Positions 1 to 10,229 of a stretch of DNA of 64,000 nucleotides are shown here, piece by piece. Every line of letters starts with the position of its first letter. Positions within the stretch are counted from its first letter, which is position 1. A program made the position numbers and the translations under genes. The DNA lies in contig CANXME010001452.1 of NCBI GenBank assembly GCA_948144175.1, positions 558,001-622,000 on the forward strand, in the 5' to 3' direction. This stretch comes from Closterium sp. NIES-65. Lineage: Eukaryota > Streptophyta > Zygnematophyceae > Desmidiales > Closteriaceae. The notes below the pieces were generated by a model that saw only the letters and a list, made by a program, of their open reading frames with translations, made no database searches and was not told where the DNA came from.

Positions 1-21
1 TAAGGAGTTGGTATGTGGGGT

Positions 22-48
22 CTAAACCCTAAACCCTAAACCCTAAAT
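22..48. repeat. Plant-type telomeric heptamers (three CCCTAAA)
   Basis: Three consecutive perfect CCCTAAA units sit close to the window start, in the orientation expected at a left chromosome end. The tract is too short to be a functional telomere. It could be a subtelomeric remnant, an interstitial telomeric motif, or the proximal edge of an end that lies left of the window. Between it and the minisatellite lie about 140 bp of AT-richer sequence with no recognised content. Confidence 0.7.
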
Positions 49-186
49 TATGGAATTTTTCGGTCGAAATTTTCGATAGCGAAATTTTCGCCCAAAATAT
101 GAAAAATTCGGCGACATTTTGCACCCTGTGTGGGGAGAACGAATTCCCAACACGGAAAGAAGCGTTGCATGCTGTGAAAGCAAAGC

Positions 187-2470
187 AGGACTGACAGAGG
201 CGCGAGTACATGCCCTTGCAGGACTCACAGAGGCGCGAGTACATGCCCTTGCAGGACTCACAGAGGCGCGAGTACATGCCCTTGCAGGACTGACAGAGGC
301 ACGAGTACATGCCCTTGCAGGACTGACAGAGGCGCGAGTACATGCCCTTGCAGGACTGACAGAGGCGCGAGTACATGCCCTTGCAGGACTCACAGAGGCG
401 CGAGTACATGCCCTTGCAGGACTCACAGAGGCGCGAGTACATGCCCTTGCAGGACTGACAGAGGCGCGAGTACATGCCCTTGCAGGACTCACAGAGGCGC
501 GAGTACATGCCCTTGCAGGACTCACAGAGGCGCGAGTACATGCCCTTGCAGGACTCACAGAGGCGCGAGTACACGCCCTTGCAGGACTCACAGAGGCGCG
601 AGTACATGCCCTTGCAGGACTCACAGAGGCGCGAGTACATGCCCTTGCAGGACTGACAGAGGCGCGAGTACATGCCCTTGCAGGACTCACAGAGGCGCGA
701 GTACATGCCCTTGCAGGACTCACAGAGGCGCGAGTACATGCCCTTGCAGGACTCACAGAGGCGCGAGTACATGCCCTTGCAGGACTCACAGAGGCGCGAG
801 TACATGCCCTTGCAGGACTGACAGAGGCACGAGTACATGCCCTTGCAGGACTGACAGAGGCGCGAGTACATGCCCTTGCAGGACTGACAGAGGCGCGAGT
901 ACATGCCCTTGCAGGACTCACAGAGGCGCGAGTACATGCCCTTGCAGGACTCACAGAGGCGCGAGTACATGCCCTTGCAGGACTCACAGAGGCGCGAGTA
1001 CATGCCCTTGCAGGACTCACAGAGGCGCGAGTACATGCCCTTGCAGGACTCACAGAGGCGCGAGTACATGCCCTTGCAGGACTGACAGAGGCGCGAGTAC
1101 ATGCCCTTGCAGGACTCACAGAGGCGCGAGTACATGCCCTTGCAGGACTCACAGAGGCGCGAGTACATGCCCTTGCAGGACTCACAGAGGCGCGAGTACA
1201 TGCCCTTGCAGGACTGACAGAGGCGCGAGTACATGCCCTTGCAGGACTCACAGAGGCGCGAGTACATGCCCTTGCAGGACTCACAGAGGCGCGAGTACAT
1301 GCCCTTGCAGGACTCACAGAGGCGCGAGTACATGCCCTTGCAGGACTCACAGAGGCGCGAGTACATGCCCTTGCAGGACTCACAGAGGCGCGAGTACATG
1401 CCCTTGCAGGACTCACAGAGGCGCGAGTACATGCCCTTGCAGGACTCACAGAGGCGCGAGTACATGCCCTTGCAGGACTCACAGAGGCGCGAGTACATGC
1501 CCTTGCAGGACTCACAGAGGCGCGAGTACATGCCCTTGCAGGACTCACAGAGGCGCGAGTACATGCCCTTGCAGGACTCACAGAGGCGCGACTACATGCC
1601 CTTGCAGGACTCACAGAGGCGCGAGTACACGCCCTTGCAGGACTCACAGAGGCGCGAGTACATGCCCTTGCAGGACTCACAGAGGCGCGAGTACATGCCC
1701 TTGCAGGACTCACAGAGGCGCGAGTACATGCCCTTGCAGGACTCACAGAGGCGCGAGTACATGCCCTTGCAGGACTCACAGAGGCGCGAGTAGTACATGC
1801 CCTTGCAGGACTCACAGAGGCGCGAGTACATGCCCTTGCAGGACTCACAGAGGCGCGAGTACATGCCCTTGCAGGACTGACAGAGGCGCGAGTACATGCC
1901 CTTGCAGGACTCACAGAGGCGCGAGTACATGCCCTTGCAGGACTCACAGAGGCGCGAGTACATGCCCTTGCAGGACTCACAGAGGCGCGAGTACACGCCC
2001 TTGCAGGACTCACAGAGGCGCGAGTACATGCCCTTGCAGGACTCACAGAGGCGCGAGTACATGCCCTTGCAGGACTCACAGAGGCGCGAGTACATGCCCT
2101 TGCAGGACTCACAGAGGCGCGAGTACATGCCCTTGCAGGACTCACAGAGGCGCGAGTAGTACATGCCCTTGCAGGACTCACAGAGGCGCGAGTACATGCC
2201 CTTGCAGGACTCACAGAGGCGCGAGTACATGCCCTTGCAGGACTGACAGAGGCGCGAGTACATGCCCTTGCAGGACTCACAGAGGCGCGAGTACATGCCC
2301 TTGCAGGACTCACAGAGGCGCGAGTACATGCCCTTGCAGGACTCACAGAGGCGCGAGTACATGCCCTTGCAGGACTCACAGAGGCGCGAGTACATGCCCT
2401 TGCAGGACTCACAGAGGCGCGAGTACATGCCCTTGCAGGACTCACAGAGGCGCGAGTACATGCCCTTGCC
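187..2470. repeat. 33-bp minisatellite, about 69 units, seeded from an exon/donor boundary
   Basis: A head-to-tail array of 33-bp units (two units are 36 bp, near 1790 and 2156). On the minus strand each unit reads as the end of MPP exon 6 (codons for GMYSRL), a splice-donor sequence CTCT|GTGAGT, then CCTGCAAG leading into the next GGCATG. Most units carry GTGAGT; a minority carry GTCAGT. The 33-bp length is a multiple of three without stops in several frames, so long open frames appear on both strands; these are by-products and not separate genes. One unit (about 1590) has a stop in the MPP frame. Variant units recur at fixed spacing (see findings), so the array grew partly by block duplication. 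Confidence 0.95.
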
Positions 2471-5285
2471 CGGGCCACCTGCAGAGAAGGAGCCGCCGCC
2501 CCCCAGGAGGGTCTGCAGCACCACCACTGCCAGCGCGTCCTTCTCGTTGCGCCACCCGCCCGCAAACTCAAAGCCCAACGCCACGTGCGTCTCCTGCTCT
2601 CACAGCGCGAGGGGTAGACGAGGGAGCAGCGGGGAATGAGGGGGAGAAGAGCAGAGAGGCAAGGTGCGTCTTGTGGTGCGCCAGGCGGGCGGGTGATGGA
2701 CGTTGGCGTTTTGATGCTCACACGCACAAGGGGCGTTTTGATGCTCACACGCACAAGGGGCGTTGCCTCTCTCACCCTACAGCCTCGTGACAAGTCAAAG
2801 CAGCGACATGAGGGTGTGTTGAGGGAAGGGGTTGGGCGAAAGGCAGTGGCGCGAAGCAAAGGCAGAGGAGGCAGTGGCCCACAGTTGAACAACTACCCAG
2901 CGAGACCCTGATCCCGGAGCACTCACGGGAGAGTCGGCCGCCATGCGCCAGTCGCCGCCCACATACTGCGACTCGGGTGCGGGCGGCGGCTTCACTGCAG
3001 GCATGTCTTGGAAGAGCGGCGCCACCACGTCCACCAGCTCCTCGTGCTGCACGCCCGCCGCCGCCACCACGATGCGCGGCGCTGTGTAGTTGGCCTGAAC
3101 AAACTCGTACAGCGCCTGGCCGTTGAGGCGCGCGAGAGACGACTCGTGCGCCAGCAGCGGCTGGCCGAGCGCCCCCGCGTAGCCGGCGGAGTGCAGCGCC
3201 TCCATCATGAGCCCCTGCGGGTTGGTCGCCTGCAGCTGCGCCAGCTCGCTGCGCACCTTGTCCACCTGGGGATAGGGAGGGGGCGAGGCGGGATGGGGAA
3301 AGGGGGAAGGGAGAATGGGCATTCCTTGCAACATACCCAATGCCCCACATACAGCCCACCCATGAAAGCACCTGGTCCATGACCTCCCATGAAAGCACCT
3401 GGTCCATGACCTCCCATGAAAGCACCTGGTCCATGACCTCCCATGAAAGCACCTGGTCCATGACCTCCCATGAAAGCACCTGGTCCATGACCTCCCAGTC
3501 GTGCAAGGGCGGATCCTGACAGGGTGAGAGCAGCAGCGGCGCCGGCACGACCTGAGGCACTGTGAGGGTCCACTGGAACGGCCCAGCGAAAAAGCCAGGT
3601 CTAAAGCGCACGGGTGGGGAGGTTACCTGCTCCTTGACCTCCCAGTCGTGGAAGAGCGAGTTGCGCACGGTGTCGGCCAGCAGCTCCACCATCTCCGGCA
3701 CGTACGTGCGCACGGCGTCCGCCGTCAGCGCCATCTGCTCCCTCGACGCCGACGACTGCACGTTCGCCCCCATCGCCTCTATCTGCGGGTGATGGGCGGC
3801 GAGGGAGGGGGCCATGGGGAGGGGAGGTGGGGGGAGAGGGGAGGAGAGGAAGGGAAGGATGGAGAGACGGATAGTGTTGGAAGATTTCGAAAGGTATGCG
3901 CTGCCAAGCAGCCAATGCAGTATGCTCGTGAGGCGCTGAGGGCACGCGCACACAAGCCTCTGATAAGCTATGAACCAACCCTCCCAGATACGCACATCTC
4001 TTTGATCTGATAACGCACCTCGCGGATGAGGCGGAAGTGCGTGCGGTTGGCGGTGCTCTTGAACGCCATGCGCTCCAGCAGGTGCGACGCGCCGCTGCTC
4101 TCCGCGCTCTCGTGCACGCTGCCCGCGTCGATGTACAGCCCCACCGTCGCCGTGGGGCCCTGGCACGCGCACAAGGGAGAAAAGGGAAGAGGGGGAGAGC
4201 GAGAGAGGCAGTGAGACGCGCTGCCCGTCTTCACACCCCCTCCTGCGCGCTGCCCGCCCCCCCCGCCGCCGATGTACAGCCCCACTGCCGCGGGGGGTGG
4301 GGTTGGGGGGGGCGCATTGGGGGATCGGAAGAGAGGGAGCGGGCGAGGGGTGGTGAGGCGCGATCAGGTCATTCCTTCCTTCCCACGCCCGACCAGCGCT
4401 GTGCTGCGCTGTGGGCCCTGGGCACCGAGACGATTGGAGATACTGGGAGGGAAAAAGGAAGCTTTTGGAATGAGCAAAGCGGACAAACCTGCATCGTTCA
4501 TACGGCCACCATCTGACTCTGTTTCTTACAACGGCTTATTCATACACTTGCTTGCTTACCTCCGTCGCTTTTTGGAAGTCTCAAAAACGGATTCAATGAT
4601 GTTGAAACCAGTTACCTCATTAAAGTCTTTGCGATGTTACTCACAGGAAGGTTCTCCGAAGCAATCCGGAGCCCATTCGGCAGGGTCGACACAACCGTCT
4701 CAGTTGCTTTAAACTCCGTCAGGGGCGGCGGAATAGTAACCCCAGGGAGCGGCTCGAACATCGGCGGCCCGGGTTGCGGCGCGGACGCGAAGAGCATCGA
4801 GAGCAGCCCGCCCCTCTTGGCGGGTTTCGCGGCGTGAGCGACGGCGGTGGAGGCGGCGGCGGGAGAGGAAGCGGATGTGGTGAAAGGCGACGCGGGAGAT
4901 GCGGCGGGGGCGAGCAGGCGGACGGCTGCGATGGATCCGAGGGCCTGGGGGAAGGGGCGGAGAGGGGGCAAAGGGGGGAAGGGGCGGAGCGTGTAGGGGG
5001 AGGAATGGATCAAGCCTTCTTTAACATAGATTCGCAGAACCTAGAAAATATCTAAGAAGACATGAAGGCATACAAAAGAGAGACATTAACACACGTGCTC
5101 GCGCCATTGCGATCGGACAAGGCAGGCGGTATCGTGCGATCAACTGCAGCCAACGCCTGTGACCATTGAGTCGACTCGACAGGCACCTCAGATCCGATCC
5201 AATAGGCACCAATAGGCGACTGAGCCGACGCGGCACGAACCTTATGGAGGCCCCGGGACGAGGTGCGGGAAGCTGCGGAAAGCAT
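2446..5285 (-). CDS. Mitochondrial processing peptidase alpha subunit, 5' six exons
   Basis: Alpha-MPP, the substrate-binding partner of the zinc peptidase beta-MPP; in plants both are also core proteins of respiratory complex III. Predicted exons, all with GT/AG borders: 5285-5187 (33 residues, Arg/Ser/Ala-rich presequence beginning [12 protein letters not shown]), 4944-4645, 4159-4019, 3782-3627, 3265-2927 and 2593-2446. Exons 1-5 end in phase 0; exon 6 ends one base into a codon, as expected for the Tyr after GMYSRL. About 394 residues are encoded. Alpha-type hallmarks are HLLERM where beta-MPP has the HxxEH zinc motif, [24 protein letters not shown], and the glycine-rich substrate loop [19 protein letters not shown]. 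The last third of the family protein is not found: left of the minisatellite only about 140 bp remain and show no homology. The first donor (5187) is the least certain border. The gene may be truncated or may continue left of the window through a very large intron. Confidence 0.88.
3360..3494. repeat. 27-bp intronic minisatellite, 5 units
   Basis: Five perfect 27-bp units lie in the intron between MPP exons 4 and 5. On the minus strand each reads GGGAGGTCATGGACCAG followed by GTGCTTTCAT. It abuts, at 3495-3515, a diverged copy of the exon 4 end (protein DWEVMDQ versus the genuine DWEVKEQ) that also keeps a GT after the CAG. The array therefore derives from a duplicated exon end plus donor. 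Confidence 0.93.
4260..4310 (-). repeat. Partial duplication of MPP exon 3 start inside the upstream intron
   Basis: On the minus strand this intron segment contains TGGGGCTGTACATCG followed by a Gly-rich run and GGGCAGCG. It mirrors the first part of exon 3 ([11 protein letters not shown], 4159-4110). It is diverged and carries a G-rich expansion. No acceptor is needed to explain it; it is a local duplicated fragment. Confidence 0.6.
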
Positions 5286-6029
5286 GGCTGCAGATGGAAT
5301 GCGTCCGTGGGTGCTTAGGCGAGCGAATGGAGAGACGACGGTTGTGGGGACAAGTTTGAGCTCCGTGCAGCAACGGTTGTCTACGCTGTTCGTGCTTTTG
5401 AACCATGAGCACTCCAGTTCCAAGGACGCGATACATGTGTGCCTGTTTCAGGCGCTCGTTCGTCAAGTTCGGGAGCACGAAATTAGACCAGCAGCGACAA
5501 ATATTCCTACGTTGGCGAGGCGTATTTAGTTCGCATGGCAGGCGAGTGCAACCTTTTGCGAAGAGACTTCTGGTGCTGCCAGGTCTTTGACGAGAATCTC
5601 CGCTGGTAACTTTGCAAAACCAGTCAGATGGTGGCACCCATTGATCATTTCATATTGACCACTCGGTCGAGCTGGCGATCGTTCTGCAGGCTCGCTCGGC
5701 AGATCGGTGCAGAAAATACACCACCTCCTAGACGGCTGCATGGGGGGAGGCAACGGAAGAGGGTTCAGGGCGATTTTGCGCAATGATGGCGCACGCGAGT
5801 GCGGAAAACACACAAAGCACGCCGCCAGTGAGCGAGAAAGGCCGCCAGGGATCTCGTTTGGGAAAATATGCGAATACACTTCACTCATATTGAAGTATAT
5901 GATATGAAAGGGTAAATTGAGAATGTGCAAGGAAATTTTTCAAATTCCTTACTGAACCCTACCTACCGCAACCACGTACAACACTCAACCGTTCTTCGGC
6001 CATGGGAAAATTCACACAGACTTAGGTAA
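5286..6029. other. MPP upstream region, no recognised gene
   Basis: This stretch lies 5' of the predicted MPP start (minus strand) and left of the gypsy remnant. It should hold the MPP promoter and 5' UTR. Short open frames on both strands lack recognisable motifs. I see no clear TATA box, RNA gene or repeat. Confidence 0.4.
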
Positions 6030-6568
6030 GATATCCATCGTCGGCGGAGCAAACCACAACTTGATCAAAATCGCACCTGTTAGAAAACTACACAGCCTTT
6101 ACACCGATGCTTATCCGAGATAGACGCAAGATTGGTTGACGGCACGCCACTCGCTATACTGGAATGTGTGGACCGAGTTTGAGCTCGTTGCGGTGGGCTT
6201 CACATTTACCCAAGAAATGCAATCGATGATACTCGATGGTACTCATATTCCACTATGACGTAATTTGCTGCAACGACACAACCCGCGAATGGACTGGGTG
6301 ACGGTTGAGTGCACCGTGCGAGTCAACGGTAACAACATTGGCCTACCTTGCAGGAACTCACCCGCGTCTTTGTCGATTCGTGTTAGCGCCATCATGATGA
6401 CACGCGCCGTAGTAGCTAGAGCTGACGAATACAATGTTGACGTCCGGGAAGCCGAGGCAGACGACGTACCGGGTGACGTGGCAGAGATTCTAAAATGGTA
6501 CGAAGGATATTTTTCCAGATGACTTGCTGGAAAGGGAGTGTCACTTCAGCGACATCACCTCAGCATAC
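6030..6568 (+). pseudogene. Ty3/gypsy remnant, left part: protease to RT leader
   Basis: Translated fragments give a retropepsin start GANHNLI (about 6046), then RLVDGTPLAI, then LQRHNPRMDW (about 6270-6302), the conserved end of gypsy-type protease. A linker ending FPDDLLERE leads toward RT. The catalytic triad is lost (VGGA where DSGA/DTGA is expected) and stops and frameshifts are present. The open frame 6265-6522 is a fragment of this. The element is interrupted at 6568 by copia A and resumes at 24216. Confidence 0.8.
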
Positions 6569-6699
6569 TGTCAAACTGTATGTTTGTGTTCTCGATAGGC
6601 TATAGTGGGTTAGCCTACAAGGGGTACAACACTTTAGGGTTAGGTACTTGTACTCATGCATGCTTCCTAGTCCATCATTCCTACCTGCTTATTCTAACA
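6569..6699 (+). repeat. Element A 5' LTR
   Basis: 131 bp, TG...CA ends. It shares with the other lineage-1 LTRs the core GGCTATAGTGGG and GGGGTACAAC. It matches the 3' LTR at 24085-24215 with only a few differences (for example CTCGATAGG versus CTCTCTAGG). Confidence 0.95.
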
Positions 6700-6733
6700 T
6701 GGTATCAGAGCAGAATCGTTCCTAGGGCCCACC
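6700..6733 (+). promoter_or_regulatory. Element A primer binding site and conserved leader block
   Basis: TGGTATCAGAGCAG directly abuts the LTR and is complementary to the 3' end of initiator-Met tRNA. It is followed by TAGGGCCCACC at 6723-6733. Here CGTTC and GAACG flank the block and could pair, placing the GGGCCC palindrome in a hairpin loop. Confidence 0.85.
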
Positions 6734-6739
6734 GAACGT

Positions 6740-7480
6740 TCCGCCCTGCCCTACCCGTAAATTTTTTTTCCTACGCTGCCCCTGCAGCCGCACTGCCCTT
6801 GCAGCCTGCGCGCTGCCCCTGCGACCACGCTGCCCCTGCAGCCGTGCTCGCCCCTACGACCGCGCTGCCTCTGCAGCCGTCCTCGCCCCTGCGACCGTGC
6901 TGCCCCTTCAGCAGTACTCGCCCCTGCGACCGTACTGCCCCTGCAGCCGTGCCTGCCCCTATGGCCCGCGCGCTGCCCCTGCAGCCCGTGCGTCGCCCCT
7001 GCAGCCCGCGCACTGCTCCTGCAGCCCGCGCGTCGCCCCTGCAGCCCGCGCGTCGCCCTTGCAGCCCTTGCGCGCTGCCCCTGCAGCCCACGCGCCGCCC
7101 CTTCAGCCCGCGGGCTGCCCCTGCAGCCCGCGCGTCGCCCCTGCAGCCCACGCGTCGCCCCTGCAGCCCGTGCGTGCTGCCCCTGCAGCCCGCGCGCCAC
7201 TTCTGCAGCCTGCGCGCCGCCCCTGCAGCTCGCGCGCTGCCCATGCAGCCCGCACGCCGCCCCTACAGCCCGCCCGTCGCCCCTGCAGCCCGCGTGTCGC
7301 CCGTGCAGCCCGTGCGCGCTGCCCCTGCAGCCCGCGCGTCGCCCCTGCAGCCCGTGCGCGCTGCCCCTGCAGCCCGCGCGCCGCTCCTGCAGCCCGCGCG
7401 CCGCCCTGCCGAGCCGTGGTGCCCAGCCCAAGCCGCGCCGCCCTGCCTGAGCCGCGCTACTTCTGCTGCTACTACTGCTT
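6740..7480. repeat. GC-rich degenerate repeat leader of element A
   Basis: Dense, imperfect repeats of GCAGCCCGCGCGTCGCCCCT-like units fill the space between the primer binding site and the coding region. Open frames on both strands (Pro/Ala/Arg- or Gly/Arg-rich) are composition artefacts. The tract ends in a run of A near 7486-7500. Confidence 0.85.
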
Positions 7481-7519
7481 TCTTTAAAAAAAAAAAAAAA
7501 GGGTTTCCACTGCAGCGGC

Positions 7520-7902
7520 TAGGCATGAGCAAAGAGGCGAGCCGCAGTTCGGTTCGGCGCGGTTCCTTTCGCTACGAACCAAACCTCAGCCTTGTTTTGT
7601 TCAAGAGGTTCGCCACGGACCGAACCGGTTTGTCATCGAACCGGTTCGGCGGTTCGGCCGATTTGGTTTTTAGCTTATAACTAGGGGCACAGAGGGGCGG
7701 GGAGGGGTTACGAAAGGTTAAGCGGGGCTAAAATGGCCGATTCGGTTCAGTTCGGTTCGGTATTTCTGCTAAAATACCGAACCTCGAACCGGCATGAGAC
7801 CAGAACGGTTCGGAACGAACCGGTTCGGTTCGAGCACGAACCGGTTCGGTGAATGCGCTATAGTGGCCGAACCGGTTCGGTTCGGTACTTTGCTCATGCC
7901 TA
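7520..7902. mobile_element. hAT-type MITE (383 bp)
   Basis: Perfect 15-bp terminal inverted repeats TAGGCATGAGCAAAG / CTTTGCTCATGCCTA. They are flanked by 8-bp target duplications GCAGCGGC (7512-7519) and GCTGCGGC (7903-7910), 7 of 8 matching. The subterminal sequence is packed with CGGTTCGG and CCGAACCG motifs in both orientations, typical of plant hAT MITEs. It has no coding capacity and is inserted in the leader of element A. Confidence 0.9.
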
Positions 7903-10229
7903 GCTGCGGCACCCTTTGCTACTGCTTAGCTGTACCCTGCCGAGCAGCGCCGCCCAGCCCAAGCCGCGCCGCCCAGGCCGAGCCGCGCCGCCCAGGCGGA
8001 GCCGCGCCACCCAAACCCGAGCCGCCCTGCTACTACTACTGCTACAGCTGCTGCTACTACTTCTGCTGCTGTTGCTGCTGGTAGAGGTGCTGCTGGTGTT
8101 GGAGGAGCTGGAGGTGCTGGACCTACTCCTGACCGTCACTGTCTGTCATGGCCACTATCGCGGCAGTTGCTGCGACCAGGGGTGGACAGCAGTGGGCACT
8201 TCCTCTCCCGGACGACCCCACCCCTCAGCAGCTTCGTGAGTGGGTGTTTCAGCGAGGCAATCCTGGTGGTGGAGGTTTTAGTTTTATGTGGCCTAAGCGA
8301 CCTCGCGACTGTGCTTCTCAGCGATGCGTCCCTGGCTGTGTCCATGTTACTGCTCTTGGTTCTAGTGAGTCTGCTGCCGCTCCAGGTGCTGGTGAGTCTG
8401 CTGCCGCTCCAGGTGCTAGTGAATCTGCTGCTGCTCCAGGTGCTGGTGAGTCTGCTGCATCTCTAGGTGCCCGTGAGTCTGCCGACGCTCTAGGTGCTAG
8501 TGCGTCTCCTGCCACAGGTCCTTCCGCAGCTGAGGTCTTACACACTTTCACGCTTGACTCAGGCGCTTCACGTTGCTTCTTTTGTGATTGCAGCACAGTC
8601 ACACCACTCGCAGCACCTGTCCCAGTCTCACTGGCTGACCCCTCTGGGGGCCCAGTAGTTGCGCGAGCCTCCACAATCCTCCCTTGTCCAGCACTCCCCT
8701 CCGGTTCTTTGTCAGGTCTCCACCTCCCCACGTTCTCGACGAACTTGGTGAGCAACGCTGCCATTCAGGATGTCTGGGTTGATACCTTTATTCCTGGAGG
8801 GCAGCGAGTGGCGATTTGTACGTGCTCCCGGACTGGCCGTCACCTGGCTACGTTCACTCGCCAGCCTGGGTCTAGGCTATACACACTGACCACTGCGTCT
8901 GCACATGTGGCTGAGTCAGGTCAGGTGGCTGCGTTTAGTCAGGCGTCTGCGTCAGGACAGTTAGCTGCGTCTTGCTCGTGCAGAGTACTCACGCACGAGA
9001 CTCAGCGCTGGCACCACCGTCGTGGTCACCCCTCCCTGCCGCGTCTACGTAGCATGCACTCCTGTCTCCTTGTCTCTGGCCTCCCCAGGTCCCTGCCCCC
9101 CCTACCACCCTCGCTTTCCCTGCCGTGCCTTCCTTGCGTCGAGGGGCGGCAGCGCGCCGCTCCTCACTCCTCCGAGTTTCCTCCGACCACTGCTCCTTTG
9201 CAGACTCTTCACATGGATGTGTGAGGCCCGGCCCCCAACGGTGGAACGGACCGCGAGCACTAATTCCTGCTTGTTGTTGGCGACTACACACGCTACACCA
9301 CTGTCTTCCCCTTGCGGCGCAAGGCAGATGTCCGTGGTGTTTTGATCGAGTGGATCATCGCTGTTCGTCGCCAGCTGAACGCGCGGTTCCAGCAGGACCT
9401 CCAGGTCCTGCGACTGCACTCTGATTGAGGCGGTGAGTTTTCCTCCCGCCTCCTTGAGGACTTTTGTCGTGCGGAGGGCATCGCCTAGTCGTTCACGCTT
9501 CCGGCCTCCCCACAGGAGAATGGGATTGCTGAGCGTCGCATTAGCTTGATCATGGAGGTTGCTCGCACCTCCATGATCCACGCGGCTGCTCCCCATTTTC
9601 TGTGGCCGTTTGCGGTCCGATACGCTGTGCATCAGCTCAACCTCTGGCCGCGTGTCTCTGTGCCAGAGACCTCGCCCACCCTCCGGGGGACGGGGAAGCC
9701 TGGTGATGCGTCAGTGTTTCGGGTCTGGGGCGCGCTCTCCCTTGTTCGCGATATCAAAGCGAGCAAGCTCTTCCTCGCACTCTCCGCTGCGTCTTCCTTG
9801 GCTTCCCCACAGATGCCCCGCCGTAGCAATTTTACCACCCGCGCTTGCGTCGAGTCTTCGCCTTCCAGGACGTCACCTTTGACGTGTCTACCTGTTACAA
9901 GTCCCACCCGGTTCCCCTAGCACCCCTCTTCTTGGTACCAGTTCCCCCCCTCGGTAGACCCCCTCCCACCACAGGGTCCTGCTCCCTCTGGTGTGTCTCA
10001 GGTCGACCCACCCCCCTTGGATGAGCTAGTGGAGATCTCTTCTGCATCCTCTGGCCCAGATGAGGGGGGTGACCCAGTTGCGGACGACACGGCGGCCACT
10101 TGCTGCTCTCCACGCTTGGAGAGACCCCCGGGTTTTCCGCCTCGACCGTCTTCGCCGCCTCCGCAGCCTGCTGCTGTGGACTCTGGAGCTGAGACTACAG
10201 GTGCTGAGACTGGGGGTGCTGAGACAGAG

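Noticed and set aside
187-2470. CRISPR-like array
   Set aside because: Units are contiguous with no spacers and derive from an exon/intron border of a eukaryotic gene.
29-2892. Long open frames through the 33-bp array on both strands (up to 949 codons) as repeat proteins
   Set aside because: A 33-bp unit without stops yields long frames in several phases at once; only the frame continuous with MPP exon 6 has a biological anchor, and one unit in it carries a stop.
2771-2926. Additional MPP exon coding between exons 5 and 6
   Set aside because: Exons 5 and 6 join in phase 0 to give a family-like SQYVGGD...[10 protein letters not shown] sequence, so the 333 bp between them are intron.
6751-7480. 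Collagen-like or Gly/Arg-rich proteins on the minus strand in the element leaders (also 16958-17700, 27475-28051, 60636-61500)
   Set aside because: These are shadows of GC-rich tandem repeats; they lie in untranslated leaders and are not conserved between elements.
7540-7890. Promoter array made of CGGTTCGG motifs
   Set aside because: The motifs are confined within the TIRs and 8-bp duplication of a hAT MITE, which explains them.
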